NCBI GenBank assembly: GCA_019693395.1
Contig: JAAMXP010000783.1
Location: 26,816 to 77,859, forward strand
Length of the DNA: 51,044 bases
Direction: 5' to 3'
From: Ettlia oleoabundans
Taxonomy: Eukaryota > Chlorophyta > Chlorophyceae > Chlamydomonadales
The number at the start of each line of letters is the position of its first letter. The stretch's first letter is position 1. A program made the translations under genes and the position numbers. Shown piece by piece: positions 12,401 to 21,619 of this stretch. The notes beneath the pieces were generated by a model that was given only the letters and a program-made list of their open reading frames with translations, was not told the origin of the DNA and did no database searches.

Positions 12401-15400
12401 AAACATTGCCTCGTAGTTGCAAACATCACCACAGCAGCAAACATCACCACAGCAGCAACCAGCACCATATAGACCAGCACACAGCCGAAGCTGGAGTGTC
12501 ACCTGAGGGACCCAGCAGACCCACCACCTGCCCGCCCTGCAAGCTGCCTGAGCAGCCGCGCAGGATGTACCAGCGGTCGGGTTGCTCAGGAGCATGGTGC
12601 AGCCCCACCACAAAGTCCGCCGCTTCTGCCGCTGCTGCAGCAAGGTGGGGTGCAGGCGTTTGATTGATGTGGGAAACAACATGGCGGTGGTGGGGAAGAG
12701 AGAAGGTGACGAAACGAGTTGCAGCCAAAAGGCCTCGACTCACAGCCAACCACACTGGGGATTGGAGATACCAGGTCGATGCTTAAAACAGTGGAAGTAC
12801 GATGGAGGACACCAGGCAAACCTACAGCAAAGACAGCCATATTTTGTGCCCCATTGCCGCTTACCTGCCTCCTCCTCAACTGACTTGGCATCTTTGCCAG
12901 CAATGGTGCCGCCACTCATCGCAGCCGCACGCTCGACATCCCCATTGCTGCCGCTTGTGCCCAAGCCCACAGGGCTGTGCAGCTTGGTCTTAGCTGCCGC
13001 CACGAGCCGCTGCAGGGCGCCGCTCTGCTGATCGCTGAGGGTCCCAGTATGGCTGGGGGAGCGGTGCATGGCCTTGCGGCGCAGGGCTTCAGATTTCTTG
13101 GCCGCCGACTTGCCGCTGAGAGGTACGCTGCACCGAAGGAGGGAACCAACATGCGAGCGTTTGAAGCGCACAAAGAAGCAAAGCCAGAAGCATCCTATCA
13201 AGCCCAATCGATGCCACCGGCAAATTTAGGACACATGTGCACGTGATCCATCCCATTAACTGAAAGAAAACGCATGTTTTGCATTGAACCAGTTCCGATT
13301 GTTTATATATTAGTGTTTGTATATCAGTGCTACCCACCTGACTGAAATGTTCTCAAAGTCCAGCACGCCCACCCTGTGCGCCGCGAGGGCAGGCTTTGCC
13401 GCCAGTGCCTCAAGTTGCGCCACATCAGCGCTGCTTATGCGGTACCCCCACATTTGCCGCTGGCTGTACGTGTAAGCTCCAGTGGCAATTGCCACCAGCA
13501 GCAGCACCATGAGCGGTACCGCCGCGATGATGGGGTTGGTGTTGAGCTTGGTGGATGTCAGCGTGGCTGCAAGCGGGAGACCAGAGGGGGAGACAGGCAG
13601 GCAGCAGACGGCCAAAAGCAGAAGTGGTGAGGCAATTGTCAAGTGGAGCAAGTCGGAGCAGGGTAAATGGGGTGATGCCGGGCCAGGCCCAAATTATGGC
13701 CCAGTCTGCCGCATTTAGAATTGCAGAAAAAGTGCCATAAGATGAGTAACAGGAAACATTACTGATGAAAGCAGGCAAAGCAGGGCAGGCAAAGCCAAGA
13801 CATGGGTCGCGCACCAGGCAAGCACCTCAGTAGATGGCTGTGCGACCCACAACCAGCAGCCAGCCGGTCAGCGATGCACCAGCCAGGCCTCACCCTCTGT
13901 TGTGTTGAGTTGGCTGTCTGTTGCCACCAGGCACTCGCCCGCCTCGCATGTGGCGTCCAGCTGGCTGATGGGCAAGCCCTGGAGAATGATGGCGCAGTTG
14001 CCGACAGAGTCGCAATCCAGCTTGGCTTCCCCAGTGGCAGAGCCGATTAGGCCCTGGATTACAGCTGCAGGCAGACAGATGTGACAAGGGTGGAAAATCA
14101 CCAGCAAGGCAAGGAGCACAGCAGCAGACTAGCATAACCCATGGATGCAGGAGAATCAGGGGGGCAGTGGATAACATGGCAGCGGGAGAGTGGAAGCGTG
14201 CATGCAAAGTTAAAACCCAGCAGAGAAATACCAGGGAGAGGGAATTGGCTGACTGATGGGTAGGGCACAGCATCTGGGGCCAGCACTGCTGCAGGGAGTT
14301 GCCAAAAGACCATAGGGCGCAGAGGGCATGGCAGCGCAGGGCTCACCACTGCCACAGTCGGGGGTTCCGGGGCACTCGCAAGCTGTCTTGGTGCACTGCA
14401 CTTGACCTGAGCCTGCTCCCATAGTGCAGCCAGTTGCCAGGCATTTGACTGACACGCTGGGGTCCCGTATGCTAAACCCAATCTCGCAACGTGGCTGCTC
14501 CGCGGCTTGCAGCAGTGCACGGCGCCGGCCACCGCCATTGATCCCAGGTGGACCTCCAGCGGGGGCAGCTGCACTGCCGCCAATGGCATTCACGATATCC
14601 TCAATCGCGCCAGGAACTGTGATACCTCCACCCAACTCGGGGGCAGGAGCTGCTGTTGCTGGCACTGAAGCCGGGGCGGGGGCAGACGGCGCCACCGGAT
14701 TTGCAACGGCCGCCGGGGCAGGGGCACCACCGCCGTCGCTGCCTTCGCCTTCGCCGGCCGCCAGCTGCTGGCCGGCTTGTAGTCCAGTGAAGCACTGAAC
14801 CAGCAGAGTGCCTGGCACCAGCAGGTCGTTCAGCAGGCCACTGCCTTTAAGCTCACAGCTGTAAGACTTCTGTATCGAGTTGGGCGCAAAGGTGAGGTTG
14901 CGGCTGCACTTGGCCTGTTCGTTGCCCAAGCCGCCGTTTCCTTCCGCCATACACGAATAGTCAGTTTGGCACAGCGAGCAGCCGTTTCCCTCCCACCCAG
15001 AGGGGCAGCTGCCGTCGCCGCTGAGCCTGACATCGGTGGCTGGGGGCGACGGAGAGGGAGAACGCGAGGGCGACGGCACCGCCACAGATGCCGGTCCTAC
15101 AGGAGTGTGGTGCAGCAGTCAGAACAGGTCAGTGATGGAGTAGTTATTATTCCCGCTGCCTACGTTGGCAAAGCCACCCACCATCTGCACCACTGATGCA
15201 ACGTGGCAGCGACCCTCACCTGCCGCTGCACTGGCTGCCAAGCACTCGGCCGCTTGACAGGTGGCATCTATTTGGGACACTGGCCGGCCTGTGATCTTCA
15301 TGGTGCAGGCTCCTGTGGCGTTGCAGTCCAAGCTGGCCTGTCCGCTCACGCTGGATGCCAGGGTAGCAATAAGCGCTGCAGCAGGGCAGCAGGCGGCGGC

Positions 15401-16220
15401 AACAGGCTGAGCTCCGGCACAGCAATATCGAAAGGACGCATGTCAGGACCGCCCCATATGCCTTGTTGGTGTGTTTACACACTATATCAGTTGAGCAGCA
15501 GGTTGTCATGCTACCACCCAGCAGCAAGAGCTCAGCACCCGGAGCTGGCTGACTTGCTTTGCCGCTGGGATTAGCTGCTCAGGCGCAATCAGCAGACCAC
15601 AACCCATGCAGAGCAAAGGCAGCCGCTCACCGCTGTTGCTGCACGTCGCGTCGCCAGGACAGGAGCAGCTTGTATTTGAGCAGGTCAGACTGCTCTGCCC
15701 AGTGGCAAAGGTGCAACCGCTGGCGGCGCATTGCACCTGCACGCGTGGGCTAGCAACGACAAATCCAATGTTGCATGTGCTGTCGCCCGCCACAGAACTG
15801 CATTCCACCAGCAGACTGCCTGGCTCCAGCAAGCCGCCCAGAAGTCCATCAGGTGGCAGGGAGCAGGCGAAGAATTTGAGCTGTGAGTTGGGTGCAAATG
15901 TCAGGTCCGTGGAACACGTGGCGCCGTCGTCGCCAGTACTGGCGGCGCAGGCGGCGTCAGTCTGGCACAGTGCACAGGCGGTGCCTCCAAAGCCCTGGGG
16001 ACATGTCCCTGCAGACAACAGATGGGTATAAGCGCAACAGGTCGGAGGGTCGCCCTGCTAACACTGACGTGACCGAGCGCTAATGACAGGACGTTGCTCT
16101 GGCGCGGGGGACAGCGGTAGCAGTCTGCTCACCAGTTTGTTGTCCACATGCACCCAAGATTGCTACGAGCACGGCCAGTGCCAGCCATAGTGAAACACGC
16201 TTCCACCAGAAGGCAACCAT
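6463..16220 (-). CDS. ABCG-family half-transporter with a duplicated cysteine-rich N-terminal ectodomain
   Basis: Twenty-three exons join in frame to 1399 aa: 16220-16133, 16008-15631, 15375-15220, 15096-14347, 14064-13894, 13566-13338, 13127-12865, 12634-12503, 12252-12153, 11910-11781, 11630-11524, 11285-11237, 10834-10645, 10271-9803, 9597-9539, 9353-9255, 9045-8977, 8743-8642, 8336-8268, 8056-7976, 7640-7539, 7109-6960, 6719-6463. A signal peptide (from MVAFWWKRVSLWLALAVLVA) precedes a Cys-rich ectodomain (about 30-515) and a TM helix (about 525-545). The ABC domain follows: Walker A GPSGCGKTTLL (about 718-728), signature VSGGERRR (about 827), Walker B SILVLDEPTSGLDS (about 847) and H-loop LASLHQPS. 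After a Ser-rich linker of about 130 residues comes the ABCG membrane domain (about 1075-1345). Domain order is NBD then TMD, one of each, so it should work as a dimer. Overall it recalls plant ABCG24/28 with an extended N-terminus. Substrate unknown. Confidence 0.92.
11122..11151. repeat. Short 7-bp tandem repeat in an ABCG intron
   Basis: About four copies of GCAGCGT in the intron between the Walker B exon pair. No function apparent. Confidence 0.8.
12421..12456. repeat. 18-bp direct tandem duplication in an ABCG intron
   Basis: Two perfect adjacent copies of an 18-nt unit (AAACATCACCACAGCAGC) within the intron between the Walker A exon and the exon before it. It looks like a replication-slippage product. 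Confidence 0.85.
13894..16008 (-). repeat. Two-exon coding duplication in the ABCG ectodomain
   Basis: Exons 16008-15631 plus 15375-15220 (copy A) and 15096-14347 plus 14064-13894 (copy B) encode related modules in the same order. Shared landmarks are CPxGxxGxxCxLCQTDxxC, then LTFAPNS, GLL-x(3)-L-x-PG(S/T)LLV, a late Cys cluster ending SCSCPGDATC or ACECPGTPDC, then LDC-x(4)-G-x-C and QIDATC-x-A-x-ECL or QLDATCEAGECL. All four exons end in phase 1. Copy B carries an extra Ala/Pro-rich insert of about 100 residues. Confidence 0.85.
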
Positions 16221-16888
16221 GTCGCGCTTGGAGACCGGTTGCATACTGGAAATATAATGAAGGGGTCAAGGATGCATTGCAATTAATGAGCCAGTGTCCT
16301 TGCGACACGGCTCTGCCTAGGAGAGCTACAGGCCGCGCCCCACAAACCTGGCACCCTTGGCTGACTTATAACGAAAAAAGTAGCGGCAAGAAGCAAGACA
16401 ATGGAGCAAAATAACGGCCATGATCGACGGTTCGGACCAGTGATGTTGCCCGCGCCCCACCTGCTATGGACAGCTCAGCGTGTCGCCGCTGGTGCATGCA
16501 GGTTTGGATTGCGACAATTGCTGGCTGAAGTCATAGCCGCAGTTTTGTACTAGAAGGGCAATTTGGGTCTTTTCCCTTGGTAACAAAGGCCGTGCAGGCA
16601 ATTCCATCCTTCTCAACACGGTCAACAAGCCGCCCGACTCTCACGCCTCCACTCACACATGAAATATCAACCAGAAGGGTGTCTGCAAAGTGACATCCCG
16701 CAGCAAAGAGAATAAACATATTGCTGACTGAATTGCAGCAAGTCCTGTCGATGCTGTAGCGAGGCCAACTGGAAAGCCTATTGGTATGTTGGCCAGTTTC
16801 GGAGACAGGTCCTAGCCCTCCCTCCCAGCCAAACACGTGCTGAATCCTGTGTTACAATGCTTGCAAGCACTTCACTTCGAGAGGTGCC
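16221..16888. other. Intergenic: ABCG promoter side and thioesterase 3' side
   Basis: About 670 bp between the start of the ABCG gene and the stop of the thioesterase gene, both on the minus strand. It must hold the ABCG 5' UTR and promoter and the thioesterase 3' UTR. A minus-strand TTATAA-like sequence near 16366-16371 lies about 145 nt before the ABCG start codon. No gene is recognised. Confidence 0.4.
16852..16856 (-). promoter_or_regulatory. Candidate TGTAA polyadenylation signal of the thioesterase gene
   Basis: Minus-strand TGTAA about 33 nt after the thioesterase stop codon, in the position expected for a chlorophyte poly(A) signal. Confidence 0.5.
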
Positions 16889-18089
16889 TCACAGCAGCTC
16901 CTGCAGCTGCATCGGCTCCCCGTCTCCTGACGCCCCCGTCTGCAGCAGCTGCCGCAGCCGTGGGCCAATGCGCTTGGGCCTATAGCTGCTGTCAAGTGAC
17001 ACCACAACGGCCTCCGCTGCTAACACCAGCTGCTCCTCCTTCTGAGCCGTCGATTCATGCTGCTGGCTGCTGATGCTGCCAGCGCTGCTACTGCTGCCGT
17101 TTTGGGCGCCTGAAGCCGAGGAGGAGGGATGGCAGCGCCTCGGGAGTAGCCAGATCTGCTGCTCAAACACCAACCGGGCGGCAGTGGCCTTGATGACGCG
17201 GCAGGTGGCCCGGAAACGGTCGCCTGACCGCAGCGGCCGCAGGTATTTCATGTTGAGCTCTGCAGCGGAGAGCGTGGCCTTGTGGGCAAGAGGAAGCGCA
17301 GAACCGATAAGGCCAATTTGCAGTCTCCGGAAACACCTGACAAATACAGAAGTGAAACAAGAAGCAGACCATCAGACCAGCAGACAGGCGCGTGAGCAGA
17401 ACACTTGTCAGGGATTTGTTGTTACATAAGTCACCTGAGAGGGCCAGAGCATCTCCCTGTCGTGCCACCGCATCTGCCGACACTCCCACGTGAGTTAGGA
17501 ACTCATGACGCACTGTCAGGCAGGCGATGGCGAGGTGACATGAGGTCGGCAAGTGCAAAAGCTTGCAAAACAGCAACAAAAGAACCAATAGGAATTAGCC
17601 TCAGAAGCTCATGCCTCGAATACGCACCATGCTGGAGATAGTTCGCATAAACGGCATTGTTTACCACCTGCGCAATACCGGCGGCAGATGGACAGCAACG
17701 TCAGTTGAACCATGCGCCACTTGCGCGGTCTTAGGCACAAGCATCGATTGGCAACAGTATGCTCGTTCGTCGGCCGCCGGCATTCAGCAGTCAGTGCATT
17801 GCAAACACTGCACATCAGGTGCAGCAACAGACTAGAGGAGCAGGAGACCCACGCTGTATTGATCCAGCTCGTAGTCGCGGACAGCCATTTCACAAGAAAA
17901 TAAGAAGGGTTCACTGCTGTTGGTGTCGGCCGCTCCCGCCGCTGCTGCTGCCTGTATAGGTGAACCGTCTGTGCTGCGGCCACTTCGTGTGATCTCCATC
18001 CTGTTAGGTAAAGCTACATGGCTGCGTGAGGACGGCCGCTGCGCTCTGCAAGCCGTGGCAGCGTGGGGAATGCTGGGGTTGACAAACAT
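16889..18089 (-). CDS. ALT-type acyl-lipid/acyl-ACP thioesterase, single hotdog (4HBT) domain, probably plastid-targeted
   Basis: Four exons, 18089-17853, 17667-17628, 17512-17435 and 17259-16889, give 241 aa in frame. The first about 65 residues are rich in Ser, Arg and Ala, like a plastid transit peptide. Next comes AVRDYELDQYS joined to VVNNAVYANYLQH, the signature of plant ALT hotdog thioesterases, with the Asp upstream of VVNN as the expected catalytic acid. The blocks VSADAVARQGDALALSELNM, KYLRPLRSGDRF and LDSSYRPKRI also match the Arabidopsis ALT1-4 family. Those enzymes release fatty acids or beta-keto acids from acyl-ACP in the plastid. A Ser/Gln-rich insert of about 40 residues interrupts the C-terminal part. 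The start at 18089 is the first in-frame ATG; a further upstream exon is possible. The gene is head-to-head with PSTK. Confidence 0.85.
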
Positions 18090-18267
18090 GAAGGGGCCAA
18101 TATTTGCATCAGCAATCGCCAAAAGTTCTAATTGCAGTGTCTATAACAATTTGGATAGCTGCTGGCATCAGCTCGCTGTTGGAACGGCAGCAGGCCCAGC
18201 ACGGCGCAGTTTTTACGGCAGCAACCAGGGCATCTGAAGCGATTTCTGTACCTTGCAAACGAGCCTG
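18090..18267. promoter_or_regulatory. Short divergent promoter, thioesterase (minus) / PSTK (plus)
   Basis: Only 178 bp separate the two start codons, so both promoters and 5' UTRs must share or overlap this segment. No TATA box or known operator is evident. Any longer transcript leader would overlap the neighbouring gene. Confidence 0.5.
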
Positions 18268-19485
18268 ATGGAATCAAAGCGCGGTCCGGATGCCGCCAAG
18301 GCAGATGTGTGCCTGCTCCTTTTGTCGGGATTGCCAGGCGCGGGCAAGACCACATTAGCTCACGCACTGGCTGCCGAGGCAGCACATCAAGGTGTAGAAG
18401 TGGGCATCGTCTCCTTTGACGACCACGGCTGTCAACCCAGCGGCAGCAACGTCACAGGCAGCGACAGTGCTGACCCAGCGGCAGCAGACGGTTTTAGTCC
18501 TGCGGCCTGGCAGCTTGCTCGCAAGGAGGCGCTGGGCCAGCTGCAAGCTACTCTGAATCTGTCAGGAAGCAGCAACCAGCAGTGGCGGCAGCGGGATGAC
18601 GGTGACGGTGGCAGCGCCCGTAGCAGCTGCCCAAATGAACCCAGTCCTTGCAGCACAGCACCAGCACAACCTTCAGCCTCTGGCATCCCAAGTCAGCAGT
18701 GCCACAAGAGCAAACAGCGGCACCGCCTGGTCATAGCAGACGATAACCTGCACTACCGCAGCATGCGGGGGCAGTGTTACGCGCTCGCACAAGCTGCTGG
18801 TGCGGCTGTGGTGCTGCTCTACCTGCAATGCAGCGAGCATCTGGCACAGCAGCGCAACGCGGCTCGCCCACCCGAGCAGCGAGTGCCACCTGCTGTCATC
18901 CGCCGCATGGCGACGCTATTTGAGGAGCCCGGGAGTAGCAGCAGTTGCGGCAACAGAGATGGCGGCAGTGGTGGCGGCAAGGCAGGCTGGGAGAGCAGCT
19001 GCCTGTTGACATGGAGCAGCGAGGCAGCAGAACCAGCAGCTTGTAGCTCTTCACCCTCAACAGATGCTTCTAGAGGGCAGCCAACTGGGGTGGTTTCGCT
19101 GTGGCAGCGCATCTGGCAGCTTTGGGGCCCTCCGGCACCGCCGCCATATGATGCTGAAGCTGCAGCAGCAATCAAGACTGATGCGCAGGCAGCCACTGCA
19201 GCGAGTAGGGTGCATGCTGCCGACCTAGCCACCCGGCATATACTGTCCCGATGCATGCAGCAGTTGCGGGCTGTGCCACCGCAGCATAAAGTGGCAGCAG
19301 CGCAGCAACTGAATGCAGCACGGCGTCGGCTGTTGGAGCAAATGCAGCAAGCCAAGGATGGGCGAGGTGGCACGAATGGCGCGGTCTTTGGACCGGAAGA
19401 ATGGGCTTCCCAGTTTCAGCAGCAGTGTGACGCTATTCTGCACCGACTTGGCGGGCCTCCTGCAACTGCCCAACTGCCACAGTGA
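18268..19485 (+). CDS. PSTK: L-seryl-tRNA(Sec) kinase
   Basis: One uninterrupted exon of 405 aa, the only intronless gene here. PSTK phosphorylates Ser-tRNA(Sec), giving the O-phosphoseryl-tRNA that SepSecS converts to selenocysteinyl-tRNA in the cytosol. A P-loop (SGLPGAGKTTL, about residues 20-30) is followed by SFDD (about 49-52). The PSTK hallmark ADDNLHYRSMRGQCYALA begins near residue 157. Later come LYLQCSEHLAQQRNAARP and a WESSCL element like the W-E-x-x-S-L of animal and archaeal PSTK. Two low-complexity Ser/Gly/Gln inserts (about 95-150 and 225-240) make it longer than typical PSTK. The start at 18268 is the first ATG in frame. It implies that this organism makes selenoproteins; none is visible in the window. 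Elongator KTI12/DPH-type P-loop relatives are less likely given the DDN-x-YRSMR block. Confidence 0.88.
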   Translation: MESKRGPDAAKADVCLLLLSGLPGAGKTTLAHALAAEAAHQGVEVGIVSFDDHGCQPSGSNVTGSDSADPAAADGFSPAAWQLARKEALGQLQATLNLSGSSNQQWRQRDDGDGGSARSSCPNEPSPCSTAPAQPSASGIPSQQCHKSKQRHRLVIADDNLHYRSMRGQCYALAQAAGAAVVLLYLQCSEHLAQQRNAARPPEQRVPPAVIRRMATLFEEPGSSSSCGNRDGGSGGGKAGWESSCLLTWSSEAAEPAACSSSPSTDASRGQPTGVVSLWQRIWQLWGPPAPPPYDAEAAAAIKTDAQAATAASRVHAADLATRHILSRCMQQLRAVPPQHKVAAAQQLNAARRRLLEQMQQAKDGRGGTNGAVFGPEEWASQFQQQCDAILHRLGGPPATAQLPQ

Positions 19486-19756
19486 ACCACTCTCTGAGTA
19501 ATGAGTTAGCTCCCTGTTCTGAATGTGCAGCAGATTGCATTGTGAGGGTGTGCAGCAGATTGCAATACAATGATTATTTATAATTGGGTCAAATGTCTAC
19601 CTTCAGGTTGTGAATGAGACATACGTTTGAACGAAATAGATGATGAAATCAGGCAACATACAATAAATGCACACTGCCATGCTGCTGTTGGTGCTGCCGC
19701 AGTTTGGTCATTGGACTCTGCATGCCACGCCTGCTAGTTTGACACAACAATCAGCC
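19486..19756. other. Convergent 3' region between PSTK and the LPA1-like gene
   Basis: About 270 bp, AT-richer than its surroundings, containing AATAAA-like text near 19660. It should contain both 3' ends. No gene seen. Confidence 0.45.
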
Positions 19757-21124
19757 TCAGCCGCCTCCAACCTTGCCATCCATGCCGTCGAAGAAGCCCC
19801 CAAAGAACCCCTTTGTGGGTGGCAGCTGTGCCGCCATGATGGCCCACGGCGGCGAGCCACGGCCGCTGCCACGTACCCGCCCATCCAGCCTCAGGCTGAT
19901 GTACAGCCCGTCATCAAGCGTCTTGTTGGCAAGCTTGGCCTGCTTCTCGAACCAACGGCGCCAGTCATCCAGGCGAATGGCGGTGGCTCGCCACCTCAGC
20001 TCATCGGCGCCAGGTGGCGCCAGGCTGGCTGCTGCCGTCTCGCTGCCATCTTCTGCTGTTGCTGTGCTGCTGCTGCTGGCAAACGGGAGCGGTACCACTA
20101 GAACGCCTCGCTCCTGCAGCTGCTGCTTGTATGGCTCCGCCCCTGCCATTGCTGCCGCCAACTGCTGCTCTGTGCCAGCCACTAGCACAACACGTGCAAA
20201 GCCCCTGCGTATTCATCCAATATAGAAATACTGCCAAAGATTAGTCAACGCACCAGTTGCAGTAGAATGGGTACCATCGAGAAGCCGCAAGCATCCTGTG
20301 TAGGGAGAAGCCCCGCAAGCCCTTCACAGCCCATGGGTTCCACCTACGCCTCGTCACACATTGCGACAACGCCAAGCGACAATGTGTGCCGACAAGCACC
20401 ACCCAAGCATGCCGAAAGCAGCATCCACCCACCTGAGCTGTGCCAGGCGCAACACTCGGCGGTTTGCCAGCTCCAGCTGGCAAGCACCCAGCTCCTCCTC
20501 CCGCATCAGCCGCGCCATCTGCTTCTCCTTGGCTTGCAGATCCCGCACTACAAAGAAGCTGCACACACCCAAGCTTCCCACATTGATTACCAAGTCCTGC
20601 AGGGCTTCAACCGCTGATTTCGTGGCCCCCGGGGCTCCAGCCAGTGCGCCGATCAGGCTGGGCAGGCCGAAGAGCGTGGCAAGGCCAGCCGAGGCAGCTC
20701 CAGCGCCAAACAGGAAGAGACGCAGGGAGCGAAACGGAGCCTCGGCCTCAGCTCGCAACGATGCACCCTCTTTAGATGGTGGCCTGTGGGCAACAGCAAA
20801 CCAGACACATCAGGCAAGAAATGCTGCTGGTTGGTTAAGCGGCCCCACTGTGTCCGCCGCCGCTCAACCAGCGGTCGCCGTCGGTGCAAGAACCCCCCAG
20901 CTGGATGTCGGGTCAGCTCGCCACGGGCCTCCTCACCTGTAAGCGTTCAAAGGATCCGTGGCTGCCGATTTCTTAGGAGTCTTCCCCTCAGCCGCTGCCA
21001 CAGGCACACGGCCTCGGCGCGCTACTCGGCTGCCTGCCCCTGGCCGCCTTGCAGGCAAGAATGGTTGGCATCTGAAGCGCGATGGAGCCTCTAACAGCAA
21101 GGCTGACTGGCGCAGCCCACCCAT
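19757..21124 (-). CDS. Chloroplast LPA1-like protein (DUF3493), photosystem II assembly
   Basis: Three exons, 21124-20937, 20783-20433 and 20204-19757, join in frame to 328 aa. The N-terminus (from MGGLRQSALLLEAPSRFRC) is rich in Arg, Ala and Pro and ends near VAAAEG, typical of a stroma-targeting peptide. EAEAPFRSLRLFLFGAGAAS opens a first hydrophobic segment (about 82-112), and ALQDLVINVGSLGVCSFFVV forms a second (about 123-143). Then come KQMARLMREEEL, RGFARVVLVAG, RGVLVVPLPFA and YISLRLDGRVRGSG, followed by PPTKGFFGGFFDGMDGKV. This is the C-terminal DUF3493 region of LOW PSII ACCUMULATION 1/REP27, which helps D1 synthesis and PSII repair in thylakoids. The N-terminal TPRs of LPA1 are absent, so it is closer to the shorter LPA1-like paralogues. 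Function is inferred from the family. Confidence 0.85.
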
Positions 21125-21619
21125 CCTCCTTGCTGCCGGCTAACAGCTCTCTAGCCCGAGGCTAACAATCTGTGGCTATGCAGCGTTTGGGGATGTCGTG
21201 GTCAATTTGAACGGTGAGCAAAATGAGCAGAGTGAAAAGATATCTGCCGCCATGCGCTGTGCAGCCGCTGGGCAGGAGCCACAGTGCATTCACAGCAGAG
21301 CCGCAAGGTTCTTCTTGTGCCGTGCACCCCGGGATAAACTAGCGTGTACATTGTGCCCAAGTCACCATTAGTGCCTGGTAATGGGCCCAGCCTGCGCACA
21401 CCACTATGCGGCGTTCGCCTGCGCATTGGCTAACAATTGCTGATTGAACATTACAGGAGTGGATTGGCAGAAAAATCGTGAGTGCTCAGTTCACACGAAT
21501 ACCTGATAGCTTGATCACTCAAATATGGAATGTGTATAATAGTATGTTGCCATGGCCAGCCACCATCCCAGGGATCCAAGACCCAGCGCCGGCTGCAGGC
21601 CGCTCCAAGCTGCCGGCAC
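21125..21619. other. Intergenic, LPA1-like promoter side / methyltransferase 3' side
   Basis: About 495 bp between two minus-strand genes. A minus-strand TGTAA at 21451-21455, about 165 nt after the methyltransferase stop, is a likely poly(A) signal. The rest should hold the LPA1-like promoter. No gene recognised. Confidence 0.45.
21451..21455 (-). promoter_or_regulatory. Candidate TGTAA polyadenylation signal of the methyltransferase gene
   Basis: Minus-strand TGTAA about 165 nt downstream of the stop codon at 21620. Confidence 0.4.
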
